Below are positions 7,276 to 15,755 of a DNA stretch of 64,000 bases, one piece after another. The stretch covers positions 1-64,000 of the forward strand of contig JAEZVV010000008.1 of NCBI GenBank assembly GCA_023443095.1, in the 5' to 3' direction. The notes below the pieces were generated by a model, which was given only the letters and a program-made list of their open reading frames with translations, was not told the origin of the DNA and did not search any database. Position numbers and translations under genes: made by a program. How positions within the stretch are numbered: position 1 is the stretch's first letter; each line of letters opens with the position of its first letter. This DNA comes from Pseudomonadota bacterium (GTDB lineage: Bacteria > Pseudomonadota > Gammaproteobacteria > Burkholderiales > Burkholderiaceae_F).

Positions 7276-7671
7276 ATGAGCATGAGTGATCCGATCGCCG
7301 ACATGCTGACCCGCATCCGCAACGGTCAGAGTGTTGACAAAACGGAAGTGGCGATGCCGTCGTCCAAGTTGAAGGTGGCGATTGCCCAGGTCCTGAAGGA
7401 CGAGGGCTACATCGACGGTTTCTCCGTCACCGCCAACGAAGGCAAGCCTGAACTGCGCGTGGGACTCAAGTACTACGCCGGCCGTCCCGTGATTGAGCGC
7501 CTCGAGCGCGTGTCGCGCCCCGGCCTGCGTATCTACAAGGGTTGCGAGGCGATTCCGCAAGTGATGAACGGCCTGGGCGTCGCCATCGTGTCCACGCCCC
7601 AGGGCGTGATGACCGATCGCAAGGCGCGTTCGGTTGGCATCGGCGGCGAAGTTCTCTGCTACGTCGCCTAA
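7276..7671 (+). CDS. rpsH: 30S ribosomal protein S8
   Basis: The product is 131 residues and starts MSMSDPIADMLTRIRNG. The first ATG (7276) is preferred over the one two codons later because GGAG at 7264-7267 fits it and the E. coli protein begins MSM. The C-terminal GIGGEVLCYVA is conserved. S8 is a primary binder of the 16S central domain and in E. coli represses the spc operon. It lies between rpsN and rplF with 14-15 base gaps. Confidence 0.97.
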   Translation: MSMSDPIADMLTRIRNGQSVDKTEVAMPSSKLKVAIAQVLKDEGYIDGFSVTANEGKPELRVGLKYYAGRPVIERLERVSRPGLRIYKGCEAIPQVMNGLGVAIVSTPQGVMTDRKARSVGIGGEVLCYVA

Positions 7672-7685
7672 GGCCGGAGGAAGAG

Positions 7686-8219
7686 ATGTCTCGAGTTGCA
7701 AAAATTCCGGTCACGTTGGCCAAGGGCGTCGAAGCCCAGCTGACGGCGACCGACATCACGGTCAAGGGCCCGCTCGGCACGTTGAAGCAGCGCGTCACGC
7801 CGTTGGTGAACATCGCCATCGAGGGTGGCCAGATCAGCTTTAAGGCGGCCGACGACTCTCGCGAAGCGAACGCCATGAGCGGCACCTTGCGTGCTCTGGT
7901 CGCTGCGATGAACACCGGCGTTAGCACCGGCTTCGTCAAAAAGCTGAACTTGGTCGGCGTGGGCTTCCGTGCCCAAGCCGCCGGCGACACGCTAAACCTG
8001 TCGCTCGGTTTCTCGCACCCCATCGCGCACAAGATGCCCGAAGGAGTGAAGGTCGAGACGCCGACGCAGACCGAGATCTTGATCAAGGGCGCCGACAAGC
8101 AGAAGGTCGGCCAGGTCGCGGCGGAAGTCCGCGCGTACCGTACTCCCGAGCCCTACAAGGGCAAGGGCGTTCGTTATGCGGACGAAGTCGTGATCATCAA
8201 GGAAACGAAGAAGAAGTAA
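7686..8219 (+). CDS. rplF: 50S ribosomal protein L6
   Basis: The product is 177 residues, starting MSRVAKIPVTLAKGVEA. The two repeated L6 folds and the C-terminal signature RAYRTPEPYKGKGVRYADE are present. The ATG at 7686 follows CCGGAGGAAGAG (GGAGG at 7676-7680). L6 lies near the factor-binding site of the 50S subunit. rplR begins 17 bases downstream. Confidence 0.98.
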   Translation: MSRVAKIPVTLAKGVEAQLTATDITVKGPLGTLKQRVTPLVNIAIEGGQISFKAADDSREANAMSGTLRALVAAMNTGVSTGFVKKLNLVGVGFRAQAAGDTLNLSLGFSHPIAHKMPEGVKVETPTQTEILIKGADKQKVGQVAAEVRAYRTPEPYKGKGVRYADEVVIIKETKKK

Positions 8220-8236
8220 GCGGGCAGGAGGTCACA

Positions 8237-8605
8237 GTGATCGACAAGAAGGAAAGCCGTCTGCGTCGTGCGCGTGCCACGCGTGCCCGCATTGCGCTGC
8301 AGAAGGTGAGCCGCCTGACGGTTCATCGTTCGAACCTGCACATCTACGCCAGCATCATCTCGGCCGATGGCGGTCGCGTTCTGGTTTCGGCCTCGACGGC
8401 CGAGCCGGAAGTGCGCGCCAAGCTCGCCGCCGAGACCGGTCGCGGCGGCAACGTGAACGCTGCCAAGATCGTCGGCGCTCGCGTTGCAGAGAAGGCCAAG
8501 GCCGCCGGCATCGAGTCCGTGGCGTTTGACCGTGCAGGCTACCGTTTCCATGGCCGCGTCGCGGCGCTGGCTGAGGCCGCGCGTGAAGCCGGTCTCAAGT
8601 TCTGA
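8237..8605 (+). CDS. rplR: 50S ribosomal protein L18 (GTG start)
   Basis: The product is 122 residues, slightly longer than the E. coli protein (117). It starts at GTG 8237 (MIDKKESRLRRARATRARI) behind a strong AGGAGG at 8226-8231. The C-terminal VAFDRAGYRFHGRVAALAEAAREAGL is typical. L18 brings 5S rRNA into the 50S subunit together with L5. It is flanked by rplF and rpsE in the conserved spc order. Confidence 0.97.
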   Translation: MIDKKESRLRRARATRARIALQKVSRLTVHRSNLHIYASIISADGGRVLVSASTAEPEVRAKLAAETGRGGNVNAAKIVGARVAEKAKAAGIESVAFDRAGYRFHGRVAALAEAAREAGLKF

Positions 8606-8616
8606 GGGTAGAGCTC

Positions 8617-9138
8617 ATGGCTAAGGTTCAACCGAAAGGCGTGATGTCCGAAGAGCGTGACGACGGCATCCGCGAGAAGATGATTGCGGTCAACCGCGTC
8701 ACCAAGGTCGTCAAGGGTGGTCGCATCCTCGGCTTTGCGGCGCTGACCGTGGTCGGCGACGGCGATGGCCGCGTCGGCATGGGCAAGGGCAAGTCGCGCG
8801 AAGTGCCGGTCTCGGTGCAAAAGGCGATGGAACGTGCTCGTCGCACGATGGAAAAGGTCCCGCTCAAGAGCGGCACCATCCACCACGCAGTGGCTGGTCG
8901 CCACGGCGCTGCCAAAGTGATGCTGATGCCGGCAGTTGAAGGTACCGGCGTCATCGCCGGCGGCCCGATGCGCGCGATCTTCGACGTGATGGGTGTTCGC
9001 AACATCGTCGCGAAGTCGCACGGCTCGACCAATCCTTACAACATGGTCCGCGCCACGCTGAATGCGCTGGAAAACCTGCGCACGCCGGGCGAGATCGCGG
9101 CGAAGCGTGGCAAGTCGGTCGAGGAGATCCTCGGTTAA
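8617..9138 (+). CDS. rpsE: 30S ribosomal protein S5
   Basis: The product is 173 residues. It has the double-stranded-RNA-binding N-domain starting REKMIAVNRVTKVVKGGR and the loop DGRVGMGKGKSREVP, where E. coli spectinomycin-resistance changes map; no deletion is visible. S5 with S3 and S4 lines the mRNA entry channel and affects accuracy. rpmD follows after 19 bases. Confidence 0.98.
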   Translation: MAKVQPKGVMSEERDDGIREKMIAVNRVTKVVKGGRILGFAALTVVGDGDGRVGMGKGKSREVPVSVQKAMERARRTMEKVPLKSGTIHHAVAGRHGAAKVMLMPAVEGTGVIAGGPMRAIFDVMGVRNIVAKSHGSTNPYNMVRATLNALENLRTPGEIAAKRGKSVEEILG

Positions 9139-9157
9139 GGCCGGGGAGGAGTCAAAC

Positions 9158-9337
9158 ATGTCCAAGAAGACCGTCAAAGTCACCCTGGTCAAGAGCCCGA
9201 TCGGCTGCAAGGCCTCGCACCGTGCGACGGTGCTGGGCCTGGGCCTGAAGAAGCTGAATCAGACGCGCGAGCTGGAGGACACCCCGGCTGTGCGCGGGAT
9301 GATCACCAAGGTCGCGTACCTCGTGCGCGCGGCCTGA
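9158..9337 (+). CDS. rpmD: 50S ribosomal protein L30
   Basis: The product is 59 residues, the normal bacterial length, starting MSKKTVKVTLVKSPIG, with the LGLKKLNQT motif. The ATG at 9158 follows GGGGAGGAG at 9143-9151. L30 is absent from some bacterial groups but is usual in betaproteobacteria between rpsE and rplO, as here. Confidence 0.96.
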   Translation: MSKKTVKVTLVKSPIGCKASHRATVLGLGLKKLNQTRELEDTPAVRGMITKVAYLVRAA

Positions 9338-9353
9338 TCAAGGAAGAATCATC

Positions 9354-9791
9354 ATGCGTCTCAACAACCTGAAGCCCGCCGCGGGCTCGAAGAGCGCCCG
9401 CCATCGCGTCGGCCGCGGTGTCGGCAGCGGCTGGGGCAAGACCGCGGGTCGCGGTCACAAGGGCCAGAAGTCCCGTGCGGGTGGTTTCCACAAGGTGGGT
9501 TTCGAGGGCGGTCAGATGCCGCTGCATCGTCGCCTGCCGAAGCGCGGCTTCACCTCGCTGACCCGCAAATACGTCGAAGTGGTTCGTCTGTCGGACCTGG
9601 AGCGTATTGCTGTCGACGAGATCGACCTCACCGTGCTCAAGCAAGCTGGCGTGGTGTCGTCCCTCGCGATCGACGCTCGCGTGATCCTCTCGGGTGAGAT
9701 CACCCGCAAGGTGAGCGTGCGCGGCGTGGCCGTTACCAAGGGTGCCAAGGCAGCGATCGAAGCCGCCGGCGGCGCCGTGGTGGCGCAGTAA
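9354..9791 (+). CDS. rplO: 50S ribosomal protein L15
   Basis: The product is 145 residues and starts MRLNNLKPAAGSKSARHRVGRG. The glycine- and basic-rich N-terminal stretch (GSGWGKTAGRGHKGQKSRAG) inserts deep into 23S rRNA in homologues. L15 is a late-assembly protein. It directly precedes secY, the usual order, with a 23-base gap. Confidence 0.98.
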   Translation: MRLNNLKPAAGSKSARHRVGRGVGSGWGKTAGRGHKGQKSRAGGFHKVGFEGGQMPLHRRLPKRGFTSLTRKYVEVVRLSDLERIAVDEIDLTVLKQAGVVSSLAIDARVILSGEITRKVSVRGVAVTKGAKAAIEAAGGAVVAQ

Positions 9792-9814
9792 GCGTCAACC
9801 AGGAAGCACATCGC

Positions 9815-11149
9815 GTGGCGACCAGCCCTAGCTCCACTCTCGGCAACACCGGGAAGTACGGCGACCTCAAACGTCGCCTGATCTTCCTGTTGTTGGCGCT
9901 CGTTGTGTACCGGGTCGGCACGCATGTGCCGGTCCCGGGAATCGACCCGGAGACGCTGCGTCAGCTGTTCCAACAGCAGAAGGGCGGCATCCTCGGCCTG
10001 TTCAACATGTTCTCCGGCGGCGCTCTTTCGCGCTTTTCGGTGTTTGCGCTCGGCATCATGCCGTACATCTCTGCGTCGATCATCATGCAGATGCTCACGT
10101 ACGTCATGCCGCAGCTCGAAGCACTGCGCAAGGAGGGCGAATCCGGCCGCCGGAAGATCACCCAGTACACGCGCTACGGCACGTTGGGACTGGCGATTTT
10201 CCAGGCGATTGGCATCGCGGTCGCGCTCGAGTCGCAGCCGAACCTCGTGATCGATCCGGGCGTCATGTTCCGGGCGGTGTGCGTGGTGTCGCTGGTGACG
10301 GGCACGATGTTCTTGATGTGGTTGGGTGAGCAGATCACCGAGCGTGGTCTGGGTAACGGCATCTCGATCATCATCTTTGCTGGCATCGTGGCGGGACTTC
10401 CGTCCGCGATCAGCGGGCTGTTCCAGCTCGTCAGCACGGGTGCGATCGGGCCGCTGTCGGCGATTTTCGTGATCGCGATCATCCTGCTCGTGACGGCCTT
10501 CGTGGTGTTCGTCGAGCGCGGCCAACGCCGCATCACGGTCAATTACGCCAAGCGCCAGGTCGGCAACAAGATCTACGGCGGTCAGAGCTCGTATCTGCCG
10601 CTCAAGATCAACATGTCGGGCGTGATCCCGCCGATCTTCGCGTCCTCGCTGATCCTGTTTCCGGCCACTTTGGCGGGCTGGTTCACCACGGGAGATGCGA
10701 CGCGCTGGATCCGCGATCTCGCTGCGGCGCTCTCGCCGGGACAACCGCTTTACACGCTGCTTTATGCCGCGTTGATCATCTTCTTTGCGTTTTTCTACAC
10801 GGCGCTGGTCTTCAACCCGAAGGAAACCGCCGACAACCTGAAGAAGAGCGGGGCGTTCATTCCGGGCATCCGTCCGGGTGAGCAGACCGCGCGCTACATC
10901 GACAAGGTGCTTCTGCGCCTGACGCTGGGCGGCGCGATCTACCTGACGTTTGTGTGCCTGGTGCCGGAGTTCCTGAACCTGAGATTCAACGTTCCCTTCT
11001 ACTTCGGCGGCACCTCGCTGCTGATCGTGGTGGTGGTCACGATGGACTTCATGTCGCAGGTGCAGGCATACATGATGACGCACCAGTACGAATCACTGCT
11101 CAAGAAGACCAACTTCAAGGGCTTCGGACCTGGCCAGATCACTCGTTAA
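9815..11149 (+). CDS. secY: Preprotein translocase subunit SecY (GTG start)
   Basis: The product is 444 residues with ten predicted membrane helices, the full SecY fold. It forms the SecYEG channel for export and membrane insertion. Family features include GIMPYISASIIMQ in helix 2, GLGNGISIIIF, the cytosolic loop VVFVERGQRRITVNYAKRQ, and the C-terminal MTHQYESLLKK. The start is GTG at 9815 behind AGGA at 9801-9804; no ATG is available nearby. It sits after rplO and before infA. Confidence 0.98.
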   Translation: MATSPSSTLGNTGKYGDLKRRLIFLLLALVVYRVGTHVPVPGIDPETLRQLFQQQKGGILGLFNMFSGGALSRFSVFALGIMPYISASIIMQMLTYVMPQLEALRKEGESGRRKITQYTRYGTLGLAIFQAIGIAVALESQPNLVIDPGVMFRAVCVVSLVTGTMFLMWLGEQITERGLGNGISIIIFAGIVAGLPSAISGLFQLVSTGAIGPLSAIFVIAIILLVTAFVVFVERGQRRITVNYAKRQVGNKIYGGQSSYLPLKINMSGVIPPIFASSLILFPATLAGWFTTGDATRWIRDLAAALSPGQPLYTLLYAALIIFFAFFYTALVFNPKETADNLKKSGAFIPGIRPGEQTARYIDKVLLRLTLGGAIYLTFVCLVPEFLNLRFNVPFYFGGTSLLIVVVVTMDFMSQVQAYMMTHQYESLLKKTNFKGFGPGQITR

Positions 11150-11160
11150 CAGCGGGCGCG

Positions 11161-11379
11161 ATGGCGAAGGACGATGTAATCCAGATGCAGGGGGAGGTTC
11201 TCGAGAACCTCCCAAACGCAACATTCCGCGTGAAGCTCGAGAATGGTCACAATGTTCTCGGGCATATCTCGGGAAAGATGCGGATGCACTACATCCGCAT
11301 TCTGCCGGGCGACAAGGTGACGGTAGAGCTAACGCCCTACGACCTCTCGCGCGCACGCATCGTTTTCCGTGCCAAGTAG
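11161..11379 (+). CDS. infA: Translation initiation factor IF-1
   Basis: The product is 72 residues, the exact IF-1 length, starting MAKDDVIQMQGEVLENLPN. It is a single OB-fold (S1 domain) protein that occupies the ribosomal A site during initiation. The motif HISGKMRMHYIRILPGD is conserved. Position between secY and rpmJ is common in betaproteobacteria. The upstream space (11 bases, AGCGGGCGCG) has no strong Shine-Dalgarno, so it may rely on coupling to secY. Confidence 0.97.
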   Translation: MAKDDVIQMQGEVLENLPNATFRVKLENGHNVLGHISGKMRMHYIRILPGDKVTVELTPYDLSRARIVFRAK

Positions 11380-11397
11380 CACGGGCTGGAGAAGAGA

Positions 11398-11511
11398 ATG
11401 AAAGTTAACGCTTCGGTCAAGAAAATGTGCCGCAAGTGCAAGATCATCAAGCGCAAGGGTGTGGTGCGGGTGATCTGCGCCGATCCGCGTCACAAGCAGC
11501 GTCAAGGCTAA
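11398..11511 (+). CDS. rpmJ: 50S ribosomal protein L36
   Basis: The product is 37 residues, starting MKVNASVKKMCRKCK. It is the zinc-binding (C+) form: Cys11 and Cys14 pair with Cys27 and His32 (motif CRKC, then CADPRH). L36 contacts domain V of 23S rRNA. Bacteria with a C+ L36 sometimes carry a zinc-free paralogue elsewhere for zinc starvation; none is in the window. The ATG at 11398 follows GGAGAAGAGA at 11388-11397. Confidence 0.96.
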   Translation: MKVNASVKKMCRKCKIIKRKGVVRVICADPRHKQRQG

Positions 11512-11523
11512 AGAGGTAAAACG

Positions 11524-11889
11524 ATGGCTCGTATCGCCGGTATCAATATTCCGCCGAACCAGCACGCCGAGATCGGTCTGACCGCCATTTACGGCATCGG
11601 CCGCGCTCGTGCGCGCGAAATCCTCGACGCAGTCGGGGTGGCACACACTAAGAAAATCAAAGAGCTCAACGACGCCGAGCTCGAGCGCATCCGCGAGGCT
11701 CTCGGTAGCCTCACGGTTGAAGGCGACCTGCGCCGCGAGGTGCAGCTCTCCATCAAGCGCCTGATCGACCTGGGCACGTATCGCGGCATGCGTCACCGCC
11801 GTGGCCTGCCGGTTCGCGGCCAGCGCACGCGCACCAACGCGCGCACTCGCAAGGGCCCGAAGAAGGCCGGCGTCGCGCTGAAGAAGTAA
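11524..11889 (+). CDS. rpsM: 30S ribosomal protein S13
   Basis: The product is 121 residues, starting MARIAGINIPPNQHAEIGLT. The helix-hairpin-helix region TAIYGIGRARAREIL and the basic C-terminal tail GQRTRTNARTRKGPKK that reaches the P-site tRNA are present. S13 is in the 30S head and bridges to L5. In E. coli this gene's leader binds S4; here the gap to rpmJ is only 12 bases, so that control site cannot be in the same place. Confidence 0.98.
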   Translation: MARIAGINIPPNQHAEIGLTAIYGIGRARAREILDAVGVAHTKKIKELNDAELERIREALGSLTVEGDLRREVQLSIKRLIDLGTYRGMRHRRGLPVRGQRTRTNARTRKGPKKAGVALKK

Positions 11890-11904
11890 ACGGAAAGGAC
11901 AACC

Positions 11905-12321
11905 ATGGCTGGCAAGAATCCGAGTGCGCAGCAAGTTGCTGCCCAGCAGCGAGCGCGCAAGAAGGTCAAGAAGGTCGTGTCCGAGGGCATCGTCCACGTT
12001 CACGCTTCTTTCAACAACACGATCATCACGATCACCGACCGCCAGGGCAACGCCCTGTCCGCGTCGAGTTCTGGCGCGCAGGGCTTCAAGGGCTCGCGCA
12101 AGTCCACCCCGTTCGCCGCGCAGGTCGCGTCCGAGCAGGCGGGCCGCGTCGCGCTCGAGTACGGTCTGAAGAACGTCGAAGTGCGCATCACCGGCCCCGG
12201 TCCTGGCCGCGAGTCCTCGGTCCGTGCGCTCAACGCGCTCGGCATCCGCGTGACGTCGATCCAGGACGTGACCCCGGTTCCGCACAACGGCGTTCGTCCT
12301 TCCAAGCGTCGTCGCGTTTAA
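11905..12321 (+). CDS. rpsK: 30S ribosomal protein S11
   Basis: The product is 138 residues, slightly longer than the E. coli protein (129) because of an N-terminal Gln/Ala/Lys-rich stretch. The core HVHASFNNTIITITDRQGN and GPGPGRESSVRALNALG are conserved. S11 forms part of the mRNA exit channel on the platform. It is followed by a 103-base gap with two hairpins before rpsD. Confidence 0.98.
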   Translation: MAGKNPSAQQVAAQQRARKKVKKVVSEGIVHVHASFNNTIITITDRQGNALSASSSGAQGFKGSRKSTPFAAQVASEQAGRVALEYGLKNVEVRITGPGPGRESSVRALNALGIRVTSIQDVTPVPHNGVRPSKRRRV

Positions 12322-12360
12322 GCGTCGATGTTTGGATTCGACAATCTTTGATCTACCCGT

Positions 12361-12406
12361 GTCTGTCCGCATCGGCGGGCAGACTGAATGCGGCGCCCGC
12401 GCCGCA
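12361..12406 (+). promoter_or_regulatory. Tandem hairpins upstream of rpsD
   Basis: Two adjacent hairpins fill the space just before the rpsD ribosome site. The first is a 10-bp stem, 12361-12370 with 12375-12384, one T-G wobble and loop ATCG. The second is a 7-bp stem TGCGGCG/CGCCGCA, 12389-12395 with 12400-12406 and loop CCCG. The GAGG of the ribosome site starts 9 bases after the second. S4 controls its own operon in both E. coli and Bacillus through leader structures, so an S4-binding site is a reasonable hypothesis. Confidence 0.45.
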
Positions 12407-12424
12407 GGATGAGTGAGGCATAAA

Positions 12425-13048
<624 letters not shown>

Positions 13049-13062
13049 TCCGGTCCGCCGGT

Positions 13063-13091
13063 CCCGTTGGCGTGTAGTGCGCGCCGACGGG
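13063..13091 (+). other. Hairpin after rpsD
   Basis: CCCGTTGGCG (13063-13072) pairs with CGCCGACGGG (13082-13091), ten pairs with one T-G wobble and a 9-base loop. No T-run follows, so it is more likely an RNA-stability or processing element than an intrinsic terminator. It is immediately upstream of the terminator-like hairpin at 13110-13145. Confidence 0.45.
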
Positions 13092-13109
13092 ATCGCACCG
13101 AACCATTCA

Positions 13110-13145
13110 CGCGGCCGGCCTTCGTGGGGCACCGGTCGCGTTTTT
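13110..13145 (+). terminator. Terminator-like hairpin between rpsD and rpoA
   Basis: CGCGGCCGG (13110-13118) pairs with CCGGTCGCG (13132-13140), nine pairs with one G-T wobble, and TTTTT follows at 13141-13145. This is the shape of an intrinsic terminator, placed 70 bases before the rpoA start. No convincing promoter is seen between it and rpoA, so partial termination (attenuation) of the alpha block is more likely than a full stop. Confidence 0.5.
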
Positions 13146-13215
13146 CGCATCCGCCCCCGGACCACCCACAGCCTTATCGGCGTAACGAGCCGAGGGTATT
13201 GAAAGGGACAGTCGA

Positions 13216-14217
13216 ATGGCCAATACGGCACTTCTGAAGCCGCGCAGCATCGAAGTCGAAGCTACCGGCGCGAATTCCGCCATCGTCACGATGGAACCGT
13301 TCGAGCGTGGCTACGGCCATACGCTCGGCAACGCCCTGCGCCGCATCCTGCTTGGCTCGATGATGGGCTACGCGCCCACCGAAGCCCAGATCGCCGGCGT
13401 GGTGCACGAGTACTCTACGATCGACGGCGTGCGCGAAGACGTGGTCGACGTCCTGCTGAACCTGAAGGGCGTGGTGTTCAAGCTCCACGGCCGCGACGAA
13501 GTCACGCTCAACCTCCGCAAGGAAGGTGAGGGCATCGTAACCGCCGCCGACATCGAGCTGCCGCACGACGTCGAGATCATCAATCCCGAGCAGGTCATTG
13601 CGCACCTGTCGGGCGGCGGCCGCCTCGAAATGCAGATCAAGGTCGAAAAGGGCCGCGGCTACCAGCCGGGCAACCTGCGCGCCTTCCGCGACGACCACAG
13701 CAAGACCATCGGCCGTATCGTGATGGACGCCTCGTTCTCGCCGATCCGCCGCGTTTCGTACGCGGTCGAAGCCGCCCGCGTCGAGCAGCGCACCGACCTC
13801 GACAAGCTGGTGATGACGATCGACACCAACGGCGCGATCCAGCCCGAGGAAGCCGTGCGTCAGGCCGCGCGCATCCTGATGGACCAGCTCACCGTGTTTG
13901 GCGGCCTGGAAGACACCGAGATCCCCGGCGGCGCGGTCAGCACCGGCGGCGCCCGCGGTGCCCAGGCGACCCAGGTCGATCCGATCCTGCGCCGCCCGGT
14001 CGACGATCTCGAGCTGACGGTGCGTTCGGCCAACTGCCTCAAGGCCGAAAACATCTACTACATCGGCGATCTGATCCAGCGCACCGAAAACGAACTGCTG
14101 AAGACCCCGAACCTGGGTCGCAAGTCGCTCAACGAGATCAAGGAAGTGCTCGCCGCGCACGGCCTGACCCTCGGCATGAAGCTCGAGAACTGGCCGCCCG
14201 CCGGTCTCGACAAGTAA
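13216..14217 (+). CDS. rpoA: DNA-directed RNA polymerase subunit alpha
   Basis: The product is 333 residues, normal for RpoA (about 325-335). The N-terminal dimerisation domain has FERGYGHTLGNALRRILLGSM. The C-terminal domain has SANCLKAENIYYIGDLIQRTE and TPNLGRKSLNEIKEVLAAHGLTLGM (flanks NLGRKSLNEIK and HGLTLGM), which contact UP elements and activators. The ATG at 13216 follows GAAAGGGA at 13200-13207. It lies between rpsD and rplQ as expected. Confidence 0.98.
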   Translation: MANTALLKPRSIEVEATGANSAIVTMEPFERGYGHTLGNALRRILLGSMMGYAPTEAQIAGVVHEYSTIDGVREDVVDVLLNLKGVVFKLHGRDEVTLNLRKEGEGIVTAADIELPHDVEIINPEQVIAHLSGGGRLEMQIKVEKGRGYQPGNLRAFRDDHSKTIGRIVMDASFSPIRRVSYAVEAARVEQRTDLDKLVMTIDTNGAIQPEEAVRQAARILMDQLTVFGGLEDTEIPGGAVSTGGARGAQATQVDPILRRPVDDLELTVRSANCLKAENIYYIGDLIQRTENELLKTPNLGRKSLNEIKEVLAAHGLTLGMKLENWPPAGLDK

Positions 14218-14225
14218 GAGATAAT

Positions 14226-14253
14226 TGCCGGGCGGCGCTGTTGCCGCCCGGCA
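14226..14253 (+). other. Perfect hairpin between rpoA and rplQ
   Basis: TGCCGGGCGGC (14226-14236) pairs perfectly with GCCGCCCGGCA (14243-14253), 11 bp with loop GCTGTT. The following bases (TCGAAACC) contain no T-run, so it does not look like an intrinsic terminator. It may protect or process the message between rpoA and rplQ, which need very different protein amounts. The rest of the 115-base gap shows nothing else. Confidence 0.55.
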
Positions 14254-14332
14254 TCGAAACCCGCCCGCCCGCGAGGGATAGAAGAGACGGGACAACGCCC
14301 CCAGGGGCATCGTTGACAAGAAAGGAATCACC

Positions 14333-14731
14333 ATGCGTCACGGTCACGGTCTGCGCAAGCTCAACCGCACTTCTTCGCATCGCCTCGCGATGCTTCGCAA
14401 CATGATGAACTCGCTGCTCCGCCACGAGGCCATCAAGACCACGGTCCCCAAGGCCAAGGAACTGCGTCGCGTCATCGAGCCGATGATCACGCTCGGCAAG
14501 GAGCCGACGCTCGCCAACAAGCGCCTCGCTTTCAACCGCCTGCGCGACCGCGAAATGGTCGTCAAGCTGTTCGACGAAATCGGCCCGCGCTTCAAGGCCC
14601 GCAACGGCGGCTACACCCGCATCCTGAAGATGGGCTTCCGCGTTGGCGACAACGCGCCGATGGCCTACATGGAACTCGTCGATCGCGCCGCTCCGGCGGC
14701 GGGTGAAGCGAGCGAAGTCGAGGCTGCGTAA
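14333..14731 (+). CDS. rplQ: 50S ribosomal protein L17
   Basis: The product is 132 residues, starting MRHGHGLRKLNRTSSHRLAMLRNM, the family signature. The ATG at 14333 follows AAAGGAATCACC (AAGGA at 14322-14326). L17 is near the exit tunnel. It is the last gene of the alpha block, and a strong terminator lies 26 bases after its stop. Confidence 0.97.
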   Translation: MRHGHGLRKLNRTSSHRLAMLRNMMNSLLRHEAIKTTVPKAKELRRVIEPMITLGKEPTLANKRLAFNRLRDREMVVKLFDEIGPRFKARNGGYTRILKMGFRVGDNAPMAYMELVDRAAPAAGEASEVEAA

Positions 14732-14757
14732 GCTTCCTGCTTGGCTGCGTTATGCTG

Positions 14758-14788
14758 AAAGGCCCGCCTAGTGCGGGCCTTTCTCTTT
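14758..14788 (+). terminator. Intrinsic terminator of the alpha operon
   Basis: AAAGGCCCGC (14758-14767) pairs perfectly with GCGGGCCTTT (14773-14782), loop CTAGT, followed by the T-rich CTCTTT. It ends the ribosomal block and lies directly before the ABC transporter gene. Confidence 0.9.
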
Positions 14789-14795
14789 GGCGCGC

Positions 14796-15755
14796 ATGCG
14801 AATCGATTCCGAAGGCAGTTCAGCTGCCGGCATCAACCCGCCGGTCCTCAAAGTGTCGGGCCTGGTCAAGCACTACAGCGGGTCGACCGTGGTTGACGGG
14901 CTCTCGTTCGAACTGCGCCGCGGCGAGTGTTACGCCCTCCTGGGACCCAACGGCGCGGGCAAGACCACCACCCTGCGGCTCTGCCTCGGCCTCACCGCGC
15001 CGGACGCCGGCCAGATCGACCTGCTCGGCGAAGCAGTGCCGCAGGCGGCGCGCCAGGCGCGAACGCGGGTGGGGGTGGTGCCGCAGATCGACAACCTCGA
15101 CCCCGACTTCACCGTGGCCGAGAACCTCCTGGTCTACGGCCGCTATTTCGGCCTGAGCGACGCGGCGATCGAAGCGCGCATTCCCGAGTTGCTCGAGTTC
15201 GCAAGCCTGAGCCACAAGCGCGAAGCACACCTGCACGAGCTCTCCGGCGGCATGAAGCGCCGTCTGACGCTGGCGCGTTCCCTCGTCAACGACCCCGAGC
15301 TTATCTTCATGGACGAGCCCACCACCGGCCTCGATCCGCAGGCGCGCCACGTGATCTGGGACCGCTTGAAGCAGCTGCTCGCGCGCGGCAAGACCATCCT
15401 GCTCACCACGCACTTCATGGACGAGGCCGAACGCCTGGCGACCCGGCTGGCCGTGCTCGACCATGGCCGCAAGATCGCCGAAGGGTCGCCGCGCGAACTG
15501 ATCCGCGCCCACATCGAACCGCACGTGCTCGAGGTCTACGGTGAGGGCGCGCTCGACTGGGCGGGGGAGTCCGGCCGCGCCGCGGCCGCTCGGCTCGAGG
15601 TCTCGGGAGAAACCGCCTTTTGTTACACCGGCGATCCCGCGCCGCTGCTGCGCCAGCTCGAAGGCCGCGCCAGTCTGCGTTACCTGCACCGGCCGGCCAA
15701 CCTCGAGGATCTGTTCCTCAAGCTCACCGGGCGCGAGATGCGCGACGAAGCATGA
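14796..15755 (+). CDS. ABC transporter ATP-binding protein, NodI/DrrA type
   Basis: The product is 319 residues from the ATG at 14796; a TTG at 14787 is an alternative, and neither has a strong ribosome site. It has Walker A GPNGAGKT at 50-57, signature LSGGMKRR at 149-156, Walker B LIFMDEP at 169-175 and the switch histidine near 206. It is a daunorubicin/NodI-class exporter ATPase. The stop overlaps the permease start (ATGA). NodI proper exports Nod factor, but non-symbionts carry this pair widely, so the substrate here is unknown. The C-terminal 80 residues are the usual accessory domain. Confidence 0.9.
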   Translation: MRIDSEGSSAAGINPPVLKVSGLVKHYSGSTVVDGLSFELRRGECYALLGPNGAGKTTTLRLCLGLTAPDAGQIDLLGEAVPQAARQARTRVGVVPQIDNLDPDFTVAENLLVYGRYFGLSDAAIEARIPELLEFASLSHKREAHLHELSGGMKRRLTLARSLVNDPELIFMDEPTTGLDPQARHVIWDRLKQLLARGKTILLTTHFMDEAERLATRLAVLDHGRKIAEGSPRELIRAHIEPHVLEVYGEGALDWAGESGRAAAARLEVSGETAFCYTGDPAPLLRQLEGRASLRYLHRPANLEDLFLKLTGREMRDEA

